Notes: generated from the letters alone by a model not told the origin. 15,183 nucleotides of DNA from an uncultured Bacilli bacterium (GCA_947625005.1 CANQNA010000021.1:1-15183), one strand, 5' to 3'. Shown: positions 1 through 8,052, counted from the stretch's first letter. Made by a program: numbers and translations.

Positions 1-1789
1 CCTCGCCGGTACTAATACAACAACTGGTGGAACTAGTTTGCCAAGATGCAGCAAAAGCTTTTTCTGCTTTTGCTCTTTCATATTCATCTAAAGCATCTTT
101 TTCTTCTTTTATTGCATTTAAATATTTTGTTCTCCAATCCCCATATTTAAACTCTGTTTGACAAGTTCTTGTTGCAGTCATTTCTGGTTCATACATTAAT
201 TCAAAATATTGACCGGCAGGCACTGTATCAAAAATATTAGGATAATTAATAGTTACTTCATCTGTACATAAAACATTACAATAAGTGTTATCTTCTGATA
301 TATTAAACTTATTGTCTGCATTATTATAACTTATTCTTTTATAAACAGATGTCCTTTGCATTGGAACAAAAGTAAGATTATTATACGTCACAGAAGTATC
401 TTCACAAACTGATATTTCATTTTTTGCAACAGATGTACCAGTTTTTGGTTCTCCTCCAGTAAACAAACCTTCTTCATTTATAATTCCTTCAAAACATGCA
501 TAATATGTAGTATTAGAATCAGGTTCGGTTGGAATATTTATATTATAAGTATAATAGCCATTTGTTTTAGTAGTATTTGAACGTATATTTATATTTCTAC
601 AAGAAATATCAGTTGAAAAACCTAAAAATTTCGCTCCAGATGACACAGTAGGATTTTGATCAAAATAAAATGTATGAGATTTTCCTGTTATTCCAGAAAC
701 AGTATATACACCATTTGAGCCACTCCAATCATCTTTATCTTTCATATTATCTAGATCACTTGGCCCGGAAAAAGCTTTTGTAAAATTTAGTGTTATACTC
801 GCTAAAGATATTTTATCATCACAAGAAGAATTGTAAATTTGTGCTTTAGCTAAATCATTCGTATTTATTATTTCATTTTTAGAACTTTCATTACACTCTA
901 CTGCACATTCTCCTGTATAAGCAAATTTACCATCTAAATAACAATTACCTTCATGAGCATGATAACCTTTTTCTTGTAAAGGACCCATACCATTAGATGA
1001 ACATTTGCTATTCAAAACATCATAAGCATCTTGAGATTGTACAAAATATTTTAATTCATCTCTACAACCGCAAGTATCAATCCAATATTCATACCATGCT
1101 TTTGCTGTACTCCACTTAGAATCTCCTACTGTACCATCAGAATTTCTCCAATATCCAACATACCCATCAGTTTTCCAATTTGGCCATCCACCTTCAAAAT
1201 CTAAAGAACAAGTAACTTCGCTTGTTATTCCTTCTATTTTTTTACCTGTTATATCATAATTCAATTTTGTTTTTACTTTTTCTAAAAATTGATTAAATGA
1301 ATATGCATAACTATTATAATTCACAGCATTGTCCGAAAAATATGTTTGAAGTTTTGGCTTCATATTATTTACAATATTATTAATATCATCTTCACTTAAT
1401 TTACCTAAATTACTATCTGGCCATCCTTCTATAAATGAATAGTTTTCAGCATTATTACAATTTTTATCGTCACTATGAATACAAGTCGCTTGATAACAAT
1501 TTTCTTCTGTTTTTATTAAATAAATAAATCCATTATAAGTACTATTTTTACCGTCAATTCCAATTATAATTGCTCTACCTGCTGCTTCATCAAAATAAAC
1601 TTTTTCACTAGACTTTTCAATATCAGTAGAACTGACACATTCTTTAGTATCTAAATTCTCTTCTTTAAATATTTTATTTGAACTTTTAAATATATCACTT
1701 CCTTTTGTTTTTAAAAAGAAAGTTCCTACAGAGACTAAAACTATAAGAATAACAAAAATAATTATAATTCTATATTTTTTTATTTTCAT
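1..1789 (-). CDS. Large cysteine-rich membrane-anchored surface protein, 3' end outside window (partial)
   Basis: The frame is open from the ATG at 1789 to the window edge, giving 596 codons without a stop, so the C-terminus is missing. Residues 1-26 are a basic start followed by one hydrophobic segment (about 7-26), either an uncleaved signal anchor or a signal peptide. The rest is polar and predicted extracellular, with about 20 cysteines (for example 98, 103, 111, 240, 242, 295, 299, 504, 508, 590, 591). Residues about 331-433 resemble the Listeria-Bacteroides (Flg_new) repeat fold, with an FLGFSTD core and a YYACFE end; this is a weak, by-eye match. Residues about 553-582 are a charged, probably helical stretch. 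The ATG overlaps the upstream gene's stop as TAATG, and an AGGAGTGA site lies inside that gene, so the two are translationally coupled. No catalytic motif was recognised; an adhesin or surface structural role is only a guess. Confidence 0.8.
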   Translation of the reverse strand, partial: MKIKKYRIIIIFVILIVLVSVGTFFLKTKGSDIFKSSNKIFKEENLDTKECVSSTDIEKSSEKVYFDEAAGRAIIIGIDGKNSTYNGFIYLIKTEENCYQATCIHSDDKNCNNAENYSFIEGWPDSNLGKLSEDDINNIVNNMKPKLQTYFSDNAVNYNSYAYSFNQFLEKVKTKLNYDITGKKIEGITSEVTCSLDFEGGWPNWKTDGYVGYWRNSDGTVGDSKWSTAKAWYEYWIDTCGCRDELKYFVQSQDAYDVLNSKCSSNGMGPLQEKGYHAHEGNCYLDGKFAYTGECAVECNESSKNEIINTNDLAKAQIYNSSCDDKISLASITLNFTKAFSGPSDLDNMKDKDDWSGSNGVYTVSGITGKSHTFYFDQNPTVSSGAKFLGFSTDISCRNINIRSNTTKTNGYYTYNINIPTEPDSNTTYYACFEGIINEEGLFTGGEPKTGTSVAKNEISVCEDTSVTYNNLTFVPMQRTSVYKRISYNNADNKFNISEDNTYCNVLCTDEVTINYPNIFDTVPAGQYFELMYEPEMTATRTCQTEFKYGDWRTKYLNAIKEEKDALDEYERAKAEKAFAASWQTSSTSCCISTGE

Positions 1790-2445
1790 TATAACTCACT
1801 CCTTTTCTTTGTGATAAGAAGTATTACAACAACAATAGCACTTACAATTACTAGCCCTATAGAATAAGTAATAATTTGTTTAACCGTTAAAAATGGTTTC
1901 TTTACTGCACGTGTTGTTATTTTATCAACTCTTACTTGTAAAAAATCGTTTAAAGTTTGTTCTACTTCTTCTCTACTTTTATTAATATCTTTAGTTATAT
2001 ATTTTTGACAATATGAATGATTTTGTAATTTACTATTTTTACAAATATCCAATTCAGAAAATTCATTATATTTTGGTTTAATTATCTTTTTTGTAGAAAG
2101 AATATTTCCATAACAATTGGACATATTCGAGCGAATCTGAAAACTATATTCTTCTATAGTATCAGCATTTCTTTCTAAAACATATTTTCCATTAGTAGTA
2201 TCAAAATATTTAAGGGTTACTTCTTGTTCATTTTCTGGATTTTGATAAACTATTTGTAAATTTTCAGTCACATTGTAAATAATTATATTTATCTTATTAT
2301 CATCTACAATTTCCGAAATTATTTTAATGTTACTTAAATCAGTGTTCAATTGAGTTTGTTCTTTATATGAACAACCTGCTGCAGAAACATTAAGCATAAA
2401 TAGAAAAGACAACAAAAAACATAAGTAAATTTTGATATCTTTCAT
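1789..2445 (-). CDS. Secreted/type I single-pass membrane protein, unknown function
   Basis: A 218-residue protein not recognised as any named family. Residues 1-23 form a signal peptide (basic start, LLSFLFML core, then VSAAGC). The residue three before Cys25 is Ala, so it fits a lipobox poorly and signal peptidase I cleavage near Ala22-Ala23 is more likely. Residues about 26-185 are extracellular, with cysteines at 25, 111, 135 and 146. Residues about 191-212 form a C-terminal transmembrane helix, followed by a short basic tail (KKRSEL), giving an outside N-terminal domain. The start at 2445 was chosen because a GGAGG site sits 7 bases upstream and the signal peptide begins there; the frame stays open to 2511 but that extension lies upstream of the predicted promoter's -10. 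It is the first gene of a two-gene operon with the large cysteine-rich protein; a shared role at the surface is inferred. Confidence 0.82.
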   Translation of the reverse strand: MKDIKIYLCFLLSFLFMLNVSAAGCSYKEQTQLNTDLSNIKIISEIVDDNKINIIIYNVTENLQIVYQNPENEQEVTLKYFDTTNGKYVLERNADTIEEYSFQIRSNMSNCYGNILSTKKIIKPKYNEFSELDICKNSKLQNHSYCQKYITKDINKSREEVEQTLNDFLQVRVDKITTRAVKKPFLTVKQIITYSIGLVIVSAIVVVILLITKKRSEL

Positions 2446-2468
2446 TACAATCCTCCATATTCTCTTTA

Positions 2469-2497
2469 AGTATATCATATATAAAAAATATTTCCAA
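2469..2497 (-). promoter_or_regulatory. Sigma-A-type promoter of the surface-protein operon
   Basis: On the minus strand TTGGAA (2497-2492), a 17-base spacer and TATACT (2474-2469), with an upstream TG giving an extended -10. It lies between the recA terminator and the ATG at 2445, leaving a leader of about 20 bases. Confidence 0.65.
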
Positions 2498-2510
2498 TAA
2501 AAAATGAACA

Positions 2511-2537
2511 AAAAAATAAAAAAAGCCTAAGCTTTTT
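2511..2537 (-). terminator. Intrinsic terminator of recA
   Basis: On the minus strand AAAAAGC (2537-2531), a 4-base loop, GCTTTTT (2526-2520), then a T-rich tail to 2511. The recA stop codon TAG (2529-2527) lies in the loop, so the hairpin overlaps the end of the gene. Confidence 0.75.
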
Positions 2538-3555
2538 CATTTCCTTTAGAGATTGGTATATCATAATGTTTTTTTATAGCAACTTCTATTTCTTTAGCTA
2601 TTTTAGGATTTTCTTGTAAAAATATTTTAGCATTTTCTTTTCCTTGACCGATTTTTTCTCCTTTATAACTGTACCAAGCACCACTTTTTTCAACTATACC
2701 AATATTAGAACCAATATCAATAAGTTCTCCAGTACGGCTTATACCTTCACCATACATAATATCTACACAAGCAGTTTTAAATGGTGGAGCGACTTTATTT
2801 TTAACTACTTTGATATTTGTTTTATTTCCGATAACATTATCTCCTAATTTTATTTGCTCTCCTCTTCTAATATCTAAACGAATAGTAGAATAAAATTTTA
2901 AAGCACGTCCTCCTGGAGTAGTTTCCGGATTTCCAAATAATACGCCAACTTTTTCTCTTAATTGATTAATAAAAATAGCAGTGGTATTTGTTTTATTAAT
3001 TGTTCCACTTAATTTTCTTAAAGCCTGACTCATTAATCTTGCTTGTAATCCTACATGACTATCTCCCATTTCTCCTTCAATTTCTGCTTGAGGAACTAAG
3101 GCAGCTACAGAATCAATTACAATTATGTTAACAGCTTCACTACGAACTAAAGCCTCACAAATTTCTAAAGCTTGTTCTCCTGTATCCGGTTGACTTAATA
3201 GTAGTTCATTTATATTAACTCCTAATTTTTTACTATAAACTGGATCTAAAGCATGTTCTGCATCTATAAAAGCTGCTCTTCCTCCGGCTTTTTGAACCTC
3301 AGCAATTGCATGAAGAGCAAAAGTTGTTTTACCACTTGATTCAGGTCCATATATTTCAATAATTCTTCCTTTAGGATAACCACCAACTCCTAATGCTATA
3401 TCTAAAGTAATTGAGCCTGTAGGCGTTACATCAATATTTAAGTGTTCGTTTCCCCCTAATTTCATAATGGCTCCCTTACCAAATTGTTTTTCAATATCAG
3501 CCATAACTTGTGCTAATGCTTTATCTTTATCTTGTTTATCATTTATTACTTTCAT
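2527..3555 (-). CDS. recA: Recombinase RecA
   Basis: The 342-residue protein has the normal bacterial RecA length. It binds single-stranded DNA, drives ATP-dependent strand exchange in homologous recombination and repair, and stimulates LexA self-cleavage in the SOS response. Visible features are the Walker A motif GPESSGKT (residues 70-77), the loop L1 region with [19 protein letters not shown], the [11 protein letters not shown] stretch and the following loop L2 region rich in Thr and Gly, and the usual basic/acidic C-terminal domain. The ATG at 3555 has a GGAGG site 5 bases upstream. It appears monocistronic: its promoter is at 3612-3584 and its terminator overlaps the stop. In Bacillus the order ymfM-pgsA-cinA-recA is found; here the RodZ-like gene and pgsA are about 4 kb upstream, cinA is absent, and an ABC exporter and a pilus-type ATPase intervene. 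Confidence 0.99.
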   Translation of the reverse strand: MKVINDKQDKDKALAQVMADIEKQFGKGAIMKLGGNEHLNIDVTPTGSITLDIALGVGGYPKGRIIEIYGPESSGKTTFALHAIAEVQKAGGRAAFIDAEHALDPVYSKKLGVNINELLLSQPDTGEQALEICEALVRSEAVNIIVIDSVAALVPQAEIEGEMGDSHVGLQARLMSQALRKLSGTINKTNTTAIFINQLREKVGVLFGNPETTPGGRALKFYSTIRLDIRRGEQIKLGDNVIGNKTNIKVVKNKVAPPFKTACVDIMYGEGISRTGELIDIGSNIGIVEKSGAWYSYKGEKIGQGKENAKIFLQENPKIAKEIEVAIKKHYDIPISKGNEKA

Positions 3556-3583
3556 TTTTCCTCCATCTTTCTTTACAATATTA

Positions 3584-3612
3584 ATTTTATTATATTAATT
3601 TTTATTTGTCAA
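3584..3612 (-). promoter_or_regulatory. Sigma-A promoter of recA
   Basis: On the minus strand TTGACA (3612-3607), a 17-base spacer and TAAAAT (3589-3584). Transcription should begin near 3577, giving a leader of about 20 bases to the ATG at 3555. The -35 is a perfect consensus. Confidence 0.85.
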
Positions 3613-3620
3613 TATTTTTT

Positions 3621-3634
3621 CGAACATTTGTTTT
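3621..3634. promoter_or_regulatory. Candidate LexA (Cheo/SOS) box in the recA-pilus ATPase divergent region
   Basis: The sequence CGAACATTTGTTTT matches the Gram-positive LexA operator (CGAAC-N4-GTTCG type) with a perfect left half and three of five bases in the right half. Its centre is about 50 bases upstream of the predicted recA start, 8 bases beyond the -35 element. It also overlaps a possible plus-strand promoter. Confidence 0.65.
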
Positions 3635-3657
3635 CTTAACCTCCCTCTACTTATAAT
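3628..3657 (+). promoter_or_regulatory. Possible second, upstream promoter of the pilus-type ATPase gene
   Basis: TTGTTT (3628-3633), an 18-base spacer and a perfect TATAAT (3652-3657). The -35 is weak and lies inside the candidate LexA box, so if this promoter is used it could be SOS-controlled. The leader would be about 85 bases. Confidence 0.3.
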
Positions 3658-3692
3658 GTAGACATAATTACTTATTTTTCCTTTTTTGTTTA

Positions 3693-3721
3693 TTGATAAA
3701 CTTTTATTTTTATTATATAAT
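3693..3721 (+). promoter_or_regulatory. Main sigma-A promoter of the pilus-type ATPase gene
   Basis: TTGATA (3693-3698), a 17-base spacer and TATAAT (3716-3721), followed by a leader of about 20 bases that carries AAAGGAGG (3735-3742) 7 bases before the ATG. Confidence 0.8.
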
Positions 3722-3749
3722 AGTTAATAGAATAAAAGGAGGATTACTT

Positions 3750-5186
3750 ATGGATATAGAAAATAACGAAGAAATTATAAATCAAGATATTGAATCAATA
3801 GAAAGTAATCCTTTTTTAGATAACTCAACTAATACCGAAGAATTTATTCAAGATAGTACAGATAATAATTTAGTTAGCTTTGATTATGAAAATGTAGCAA
3901 TTACTGATATTGTTAATTCCATAATTTTAGATTCAATAAAGAAAAATGCTAGTGATATTCATTTTGATCCAACAGAACAAGGAATTGATGTAAGAATTAG
4001 AATTGATGGTTCATTAATCGACTATACCAAAGTTCCTTTAACTGTTAAAAAAAATATGATTACTAGAATTAAAATTATCGCTGGTATGAACATTACAGAA
4101 AGTCGTATTCCTCAAGATGGTGCTATTAAAAATAGTTTAGATAATACATCTTTAGATTTACGTGTTAGTACCCTTCCTACTAATATGGGAGAAAAAATAG
4201 TTATACGTATTCTAGATTATACAATGAGCTCAGCAGGATTAGAATCTCTAGGATTTTCTGAAACAAATTTAAAGAAAATTCTAAAAATGATAAATGAACC
4301 TAATGGAATAATTTTAGTAACCGGTGCTACAGGTAGTGGTAAATCAACAACTGTCTACTCAATTTTACAAAGATTAAATACTGTTGATAAAAACATTATA
4401 ACTGTAGAAGATCCTATAGAAATGAATATTCCTAGAATTAATCAAGTTCAAGTTATTAGTGAAATTGGTTTAAACTTTGCTACTACTTTAAGAAGTATTT
4501 TAAGACAAGACCCAGATATTATAATGATTGGAGAAATTCGTGATAATGAAACAGCTAAAATATCAGTAAGAGCTTCTATTACTGGACACTTAGTCTTATC
4601 TACAATCCACACTAATGACGCTCTAAGCACTATTGAAAGATTATTGGATATGGACGTAGAAAGGTATTTAGTGGGTAGTGCCCTATCTGGAATAGTAAGT
4701 CAAAAACTAGCGAAAAGACTTTGTCCTCACTGTCGTACTTCTAGAGAAACTAATGCTTATGAAAAAGATGTATTTAAAAAATCTTTAGGAATTGATATAA
4801 ATGAAATATATGCTCCTGTTGGTTGTAGTGAATGTCATGGAGGATATAAAGGTCGAATTGCTATCCATGAAGTATTACTTATTAATCAAGATATTAGAGA
4901 TGCTATCACTGATGGTATGCCTAAAGATAAATTGCGAGAACTTGTATATAAAGCAGGAACAATTACTCTTTTGCAAGATGGATTATCTAAAGTAGTTAGT
5001 GGTGAAACTTCTTTTGACGAAATATTTAAAATCATTGATATTGATGATGATTTATCTAATACAAAAGAAGGAATTATTGAAAAAAATTTAGAAGCTTATA
5101 AAGATAATAAAGACACTATTAAAGATGAAGTAACAAATATGGTAATAAATAACGATTATGAAGTTTTTGATTTCTTAAATGATTAA
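3750..5186 (+). CDS. PilB/GspE-family secretion/pilus assembly ATPase
   Basis: A 478-residue hexameric-type motor ATPase of the family that powers type IV pilus, type II secretion or competence pseudopilus assembly at the inner face of the membrane. The start at 3750 is fixed by a strong AAAGGAGG; the frame is open to 3693, but that is inside the promoter. Residues 1-45 are acidic and disordered-looking; the family's N-terminal MshEN domain is absent. Residues about 46-155 are the N2 domain, including SDIHFDP at 68-74. Walker A is GATGSGKST (192-200), Walker B is around DPDIIMIGEIRD (254-265), and the GH...TIHTND histidine region is 279-290. The C-x2-C pairs Cys325/328 and Cys359/362 are the zinc site seen in PilB and GspE. 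Residues about 429-478 are an acidic C-terminal extension. It has no pilin, PilC or peptidase neighbour here. A competence (ComGA-like) role is possible, but the zinc site makes it more PilB-like. Confidence 0.93.
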   Translation: MDIENNEEIINQDIESIESNPFLDNSTNTEEFIQDSTDNNLVSFDYENVAITDIVNSIILDSIKKNASDIHFDPTEQGIDVRIRIDGSLIDYTKVPLTVKKNMITRIKIIAGMNITESRIPQDGAIKNSLDNTSLDLRVSTLPTNMGEKIVIRILDYTMSSAGLESLGFSETNLKKILKMINEPNGIILVTGATGSGKSTTVYSILQRLNTVDKNIITVEDPIEMNIPRINQVQVISEIGLNFATTLRSILRQDPDIIMIGEIRDNETAKISVRASITGHLVLSTIHTNDALSTIERLLDMDVERYLVGSALSGIVSQKLAKRLCPHCRTSRETNAYEKDVFKKSLGIDINEIYAPVGCSECHGGYKGRIAIHEVLLINQDIRDAITDGMPKDKLRELVYKAGTITLLQDGLSKVVSGETSFDEIFKIIDIDDDLSNTKEGIIEKNLEAYKDNKDTIKDEVTNMVINNDYEVFDFLND

Positions 5187-5216
5187 ACAGAGACTAGTAA
5201 AAAATCTCTGTTTTTT
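5185..5216 (+). terminator. Intrinsic terminator after the pilus-type ATPase gene
   Basis: A perfect 9-base stem AAACAGAGA (5185-5193) / TCTCTGTTT (5205-5213) with an 11-base loop and a run of six T ending at 5216. It overlaps the stop codon of the ATPase and abuts the stop of the convergent ABC transporter gene (5217-5215). On the minus strand only a short T run follows, so its action there is less certain. Confidence 0.8.
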
Positions 5217-6948
5217 AATTATCTTTTTCTCTTAAATATAAATTTTTAAATATTTTAGATGTTTTCATCAAATCAGAAAAAGTTCCCGAAGAAACTAATT
5301 TCCCTTTATTAATTACATGAATAACATCAGCATCTATTATTGTAGATAATCTATGAGCAATTATAATTATTGTATGATCTTTTGCTAATTCATTAATTGT
5401 TCTTTTTATATATTCTTGACTTTCATTATCAAGAGCACTTGTGGCTTCATCAAATAAAATTATTTTAGTATTTAAAAGAAGAGTACGAGCAATAGCAATT
5501 CTCTGTTTTTGCCCTCCACTTAAATTTATTCCCCCTTCTCCAATTACTGTATCATATTTTTTAGGTAAACTCATTATATAGTCATCAATATAAGCTTTTT
5601 TACAAACTTCTCTAATTTCTTTTAAACTAACATTTTTCTTAACTATTTTAAAATTATTTTTTATTGTATCATTAAATAAAAAAGGATTTTGTCTAATTGC
5701 TGATATATTACTTCTTAAAGATTTTTCTGTTAAATTTTCTATATTAATTCCATCTATAGTAATTGTTCCAGCTGTAGCATCAAAATATCGTAAAAGTAAG
5801 TTAAAAATAGTTGATTTTCCATTGCCACTACGTCCAACAATAGCAGTTTTTTTATTAGGTTCAATAGTTAAATTAAGATTTTGTAAAGTATCTTTTTCAT
5901 TTTCATAATATTTAAAAGAAACATTTTTAAATTTAATAACACCTGCACAATTTTGTAATTTATCTATTCCAAACTTTTCATCTTTATATAAATGATTATT
6001 TATTATCTCGTCTATTCTTTTTAAAGAAACACTTATTTTGTTAAGATTAACGCCAAAAGTATTTAATGATTCTACCATATCATCTATTCTCCACACATAA
6101 GTTTGAACCATCATAAATATTACATAAGATAATTTATTTAAATAAAAATAATAACCACTTGTTAAAAGAATTACAAATTCAAACAAAAAATAAATAGTAT
6201 TATTTAAAGCATAATAATTAGTCTCCGAATAAGCTTGGTTCTTTTGATGAGAAAACATTTCTTTCATAGATCCATAAATATTTGTTTTAATATTTTCTTT
6301 AATTCCTAAAGCTTTAATTTCTCTAATACCTGTAATATCTTCTGTTGCCTTTTTAATACATTCATCAGAATACTTTTTTATGTATTCTTGATTTTTTTTG
6401 ATTTTAGGATAATAGTAATTAGCTAATATGCCCATAACTAAAGCTAAAATAATTAATTCTATTCCTAAAACTACATGAACTTTAAAGATTATAACAAAAG
6501 AAATAATAGCGACTAACATTTTACTGATAAATTTAATTAAATCAGAAAGCAATTCCATAATTCTATCAGTGTCCGAACTTAATCTATTAATAAATTCTCC
6601 TGTACCCATTTTTTCAAAAGCTTTACTAGGAAGAGAAATAATTTTAGAAAATAAATCTTCCATAACATTTTTCATAAATTTAATTTCCAAAGTCTTATAT
6701 AATCTATCTTTAATTAGTTGAATTAATCCCCATGTTAAAATTAACACACCATTATAAAAAAATAAGTAAAGAGCAAATTGAGGAAAGTTTTTATCTAATA
6801 AAAATTCTAAAGCTTTACCCCAAATAAATGCTGTTATTAATTGCGGAAAAAAACTTATTAAAGTTAAAAATATATATCCAAATAATTTTATTTTATCATT
6901 TTTTAAATAATTCCAAATGAGAGAAATTTTCATATTTTTCCTTTTCAT
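5215..6948 (-). CDS. ABC exporter, fused permease and ATPase (half-transporter)
   Basis: A 577-residue type IV ABC exporter half-transporter that should dimerise in the membrane and export an unknown substrate, such as a lipid, peptide or drug. Residues about 20-300 form the six-helix transmembrane domain; residues about 336-570 form the nucleotide-binding domain. This has Walker A GRSGNGKST (372-380), the Q-loop glutamine (about 420), signature LSGGQ (476-480), Walker B IILFDE (496-501) with the catalytic Glu501, and the H-loop His532. All catalytic residues are present, so a homodimer is feasible; no partner half-transporter is adjacent. The start at 6948 has AAGGAGG 5 bases upstream; a second ATG six codons in is too far from that site. 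It follows pgsA by 41 bases, across a terminator-like hairpin, and no convincing promoter of its own was found, so expression probably comes from read-through. Confidence 0.93.
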   Translation of the reverse strand: MKRKNMKISLIWNYLKNDKIKLFGYIFLTLISFFPQLITAFIWGKALEFLLDKNFPQFALYLFFYNGVLILTWGLIQLIKDRLYKTLEIKFMKNVMEDLFSKIISLPSKAFEKMGTGEFINRLSSDTDRIMELLSDLIKFISKMLVAIISFVIIFKVHVVLGIELIILALVMGILANYYYPKIKKNQEYIKKYSDECIKKATEDITGIREIKALGIKENIKTNIYGSMKEMFSHQKNQAYSETNYYALNNTIYFLFEFVILLTSGYYFYLNKLSYVIFMMVQTYVWRIDDMVESLNTFGVNLNKISVSLKRIDEIINNHLYKDEKFGIDKLQNCAGVIKFKNVSFKYYENEKDTLQNLNLTIEPNKKTAIVGRSGNGKSTIFNLLLRYFDATAGTITIDGINIENLTEKSLRSNISAIRQNPFLFNDTIKNNFKIVKKNVSLKEIREVCKKAYIDDYIMSLPKKYDTVIGEGGINLSGGQKQRIAIARTLLLNTKIILFDEATSALDNESQEYIKRTINELAKDHTIIIIAHRLSTIIDADVIHVINKGKLVSSGTFSDLMKTSKIFKNLYLREKDN

Positions 6949-6966
6949 ATAACCTCCTTATAATAG

Positions 6967-6988
6967 AAAAAAATCTACATATTGTAGA
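6967..6988 (-). terminator. Terminator-like hairpin after pgsA
   Basis: On the minus strand TCTACA (6988-6983), a 3-base loop, TGTAGA (6979-6974), then seven T (6973-6967). The stem starts one base after the pgsA stop codon. At six base pairs it is modest, and since the downstream ABC exporter gene lacks a clear promoter it may attenuate rather than block transcription. Confidence 0.6.
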
Positions 6989-6989
6989 C

Positions 6990-7583
6990 TTATTTATCTT
7001 CTATAAAAAACTTTTTATTTACTATAAAGTATTGAATTCCTGAATATAAAGACAAAATAGTTGCTATGTATAGTAAAATCTTATCTAATGGAATACCAAC
7101 TAATTCAAATGGTAAATTAGAGAAAAAGACTAAACATAATCCTATCATCATACAAATAGTCTTTACTTTTCCGGCAATAGAAGCACCAACTGCGCTTCCT
7201 TTTTGACCTGCTATCATTTTTATCGAATCAACAACAGTATCTCTTGTAATAATAACTACTGGAATAATTACTGGAATTAAACGATTATAAGCCATTATTA
7301 TAAGTACACCATTTACTAAAACTTTATCAGCAATAGCATCCATTACTTTACCAAAATCTGTTACCATATTATGCTTTCTGGCATAATTTCCATCTAAAAA
7401 GTCTGTTACTGAAGCAATTATAAATAAAATGCCTGCAATAATATATTCCAGTGAAATACTAACATTAGCTAGTTCATACACTGGCATAGTTAAATTTACT
7501 TGATCATAAGGAAATAATAATAAAACTATTACTATTATTGCCATTATAATTCTTGTTACTGTAATTTTATTTGGTAAATTCAT
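6990..7583 (-). CDS. pgsA: CDP-diacylglycerol-glycerol-3-phosphate 3-phosphatidyltransferase (CDP-alcohol phosphatidyltransferase)
   Basis: A 197-residue integral membrane enzyme that transfers a phosphatidyl group from CDP-diacylglycerol to glycerol-3-phosphate, the committed step to phosphatidylglycerol. The complete CDP-alcohol phosphotransferase signature D-x2-D-G-x2-A-R-x8-G-x3-D-x3-D is visible at Asp61, Asp64-Gly65, Ala68-Arg69, Gly78, Asp82 and Asp86. Hydrophobic segments (about 10-25, 46-60, 90-115, 145-160, 167-187) fit a multi-pass protein. The length is typical of PgsA. The start at 7583 has an AGAGGTG site 6 bases upstream, and only 10 bases separate it from the RodZ-like gene. 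That gene pair is also adjacent in Bacillus (ymfM-pgsA), which favours PgsA over cardiolipin or other CDP-alcohol transferases of the same fold. Confidence 0.93.
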   Translation of the reverse strand: MNLPNKITVTRIIMAIIVIVLLLFPYDQVNLTMPVYELANVSISLEYIIAGILFIIASVTDFLDGNYARKHNMVTDFGKVMDAIADKVLVNGVLIIMAYNRLIPVIIPVVIITRDTVVDSIKMIAGQKGSAVGASIAGKVKTICMMIGLCLVFFSNLPFELVGIPLDKILLYIATILSLYSGIQYFIVNKKFFIEDK

Positions 7584-7593
7584 TACTACACCT

Positions 7594-8028
7594 CTATCTA
7601 ATTTGATTTATACTCCAAATAATTGTAAGTATAACTAAAATAATTATTCCTATATAGCATAAAATATAAGGCCATGTTTTTAAAGTAGGTGTTGCTTTAG
7701 TATAAGGAGAAGCAACCCTATTATCTTTTTTCTCTTCTATTTCCTTTTCTTTTATTGCTTTTTCGATTTCGTCCATAGGAATTTTAGAAGTTCTTTCAAA
7801 TAAGTATCCATTAAATTCATCTATTACATCATCTTTATTTAAGCCTAAATATTTAGCATAATCTCCAATATATTTTTTAAGTTCAAAGATATCTTTAAAA
7901 GATCCTATATTTCCATCTTCAATTTGTTCTAAAAAAATAACTGGAATATCTAAATCATTACTTACTTCTTCTAAAGTCATCCCTGATATTTCTCTTGCTG
8001 TTTTAAAATTCTCTCCAACTTCAATCAA
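7594..8028 (-). CDS. RodZ/YmfM-like protein: cytoplasmic helix-turn-helix plus one transmembrane helix
   Basis: A 144-residue protein with the RodZ layout: an N-terminal cytoplasmic XRE-type helix-turn-helix (about 5-65, with TLEEVSNDLDI then FLEQIEDGN as the usual two-helix motif and a YAKYLGL segment), a charged linker (about 85-118) and one hydrophobic helix at about 120-141. It ends right after the helix, so the long periplasmic domain of larger RodZ proteins is missing. RodZ links MreB to the envelope and sets rod shape; whether this short form does so is inferred. The start is TTG (8028-8026), supported by AAGGAGTG 7 bases upstream; no ATG fits. It lies only 24 bases after the predicted 3' end of RNase P RNA and 10 bases before pgsA. 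Confidence 0.85.
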   Translation of the reverse strand: MIEVGENFKTAREISGMTLEEVSNDLDIPVIFLEQIEDGNIGSFKDIFELKKYIGDYAKYLGLNKDDVIDEFNGYLFERTSKIPMDEIEKAIKEKEIEEKKDNRVASPYTKATPTLKTWPYILCYIGIIILVILTIIWSINQIR

Positions 8029-8035
8029 GAGATAT

Positions 8036-8043
8036 CACTCCTT
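8036..8043 (-). promoter_or_regulatory. Ribosome binding site that fixes a TTG start
   Basis: AAGGAGTG on the minus strand, 7 bases before TTG (8028-8026). It begins 9 bases after the last paired base of the RNase P RNA P1 helix, so the structured RNA and the translation start are nearly contiguous. Confidence 0.75.
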
Positions 8044-8052
8044 TATTTTAAA

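Noticed and set aside
51..73. Inverted repeat GCAAAAGC/GCTTTTGC near the left edge
   Set aside because: It lies in the coding region and is explained by the Ala/Lys/Glu-rich helical repeat of the protein; no T tract or gene end follows.
2446..2511. N-terminal extension of the small membrane protein to 2511
   Set aside because: It would start upstream of the promoter -10 (2474-2469) and precede a normal signal peptide that has its own GGAGG site.
2644..2847. Open frame on the plus strand opposite recA, and similar frames within the ATPase (4448-4630, 4801-4995), miaA (9394-9624) and alaS (11635-11844) genes
   Set aside because: All are antisense or out-of-frame to confidently identified genes, have no promoter or ribosome binding site, and have unnatural composition.
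3595..3627. Ten-codon minus-strand ORF (ATG at 3627) starting within the LexA box, with GGGAGG upstream
   Set aside because: The GGGAGG is 14 bases from the ATG, no minus-strand promoter lies upstream of it, and it covers the recA -35; it is upstream of the predicted recA start.
6960..6988. TCTACA-N17-TATTAT on the minus strand as a promoter for the ABC exporter
   Set aside because: The -35 is poor, and the predicted start would fall inside the AAGGAGG site, leaving no usable leader.
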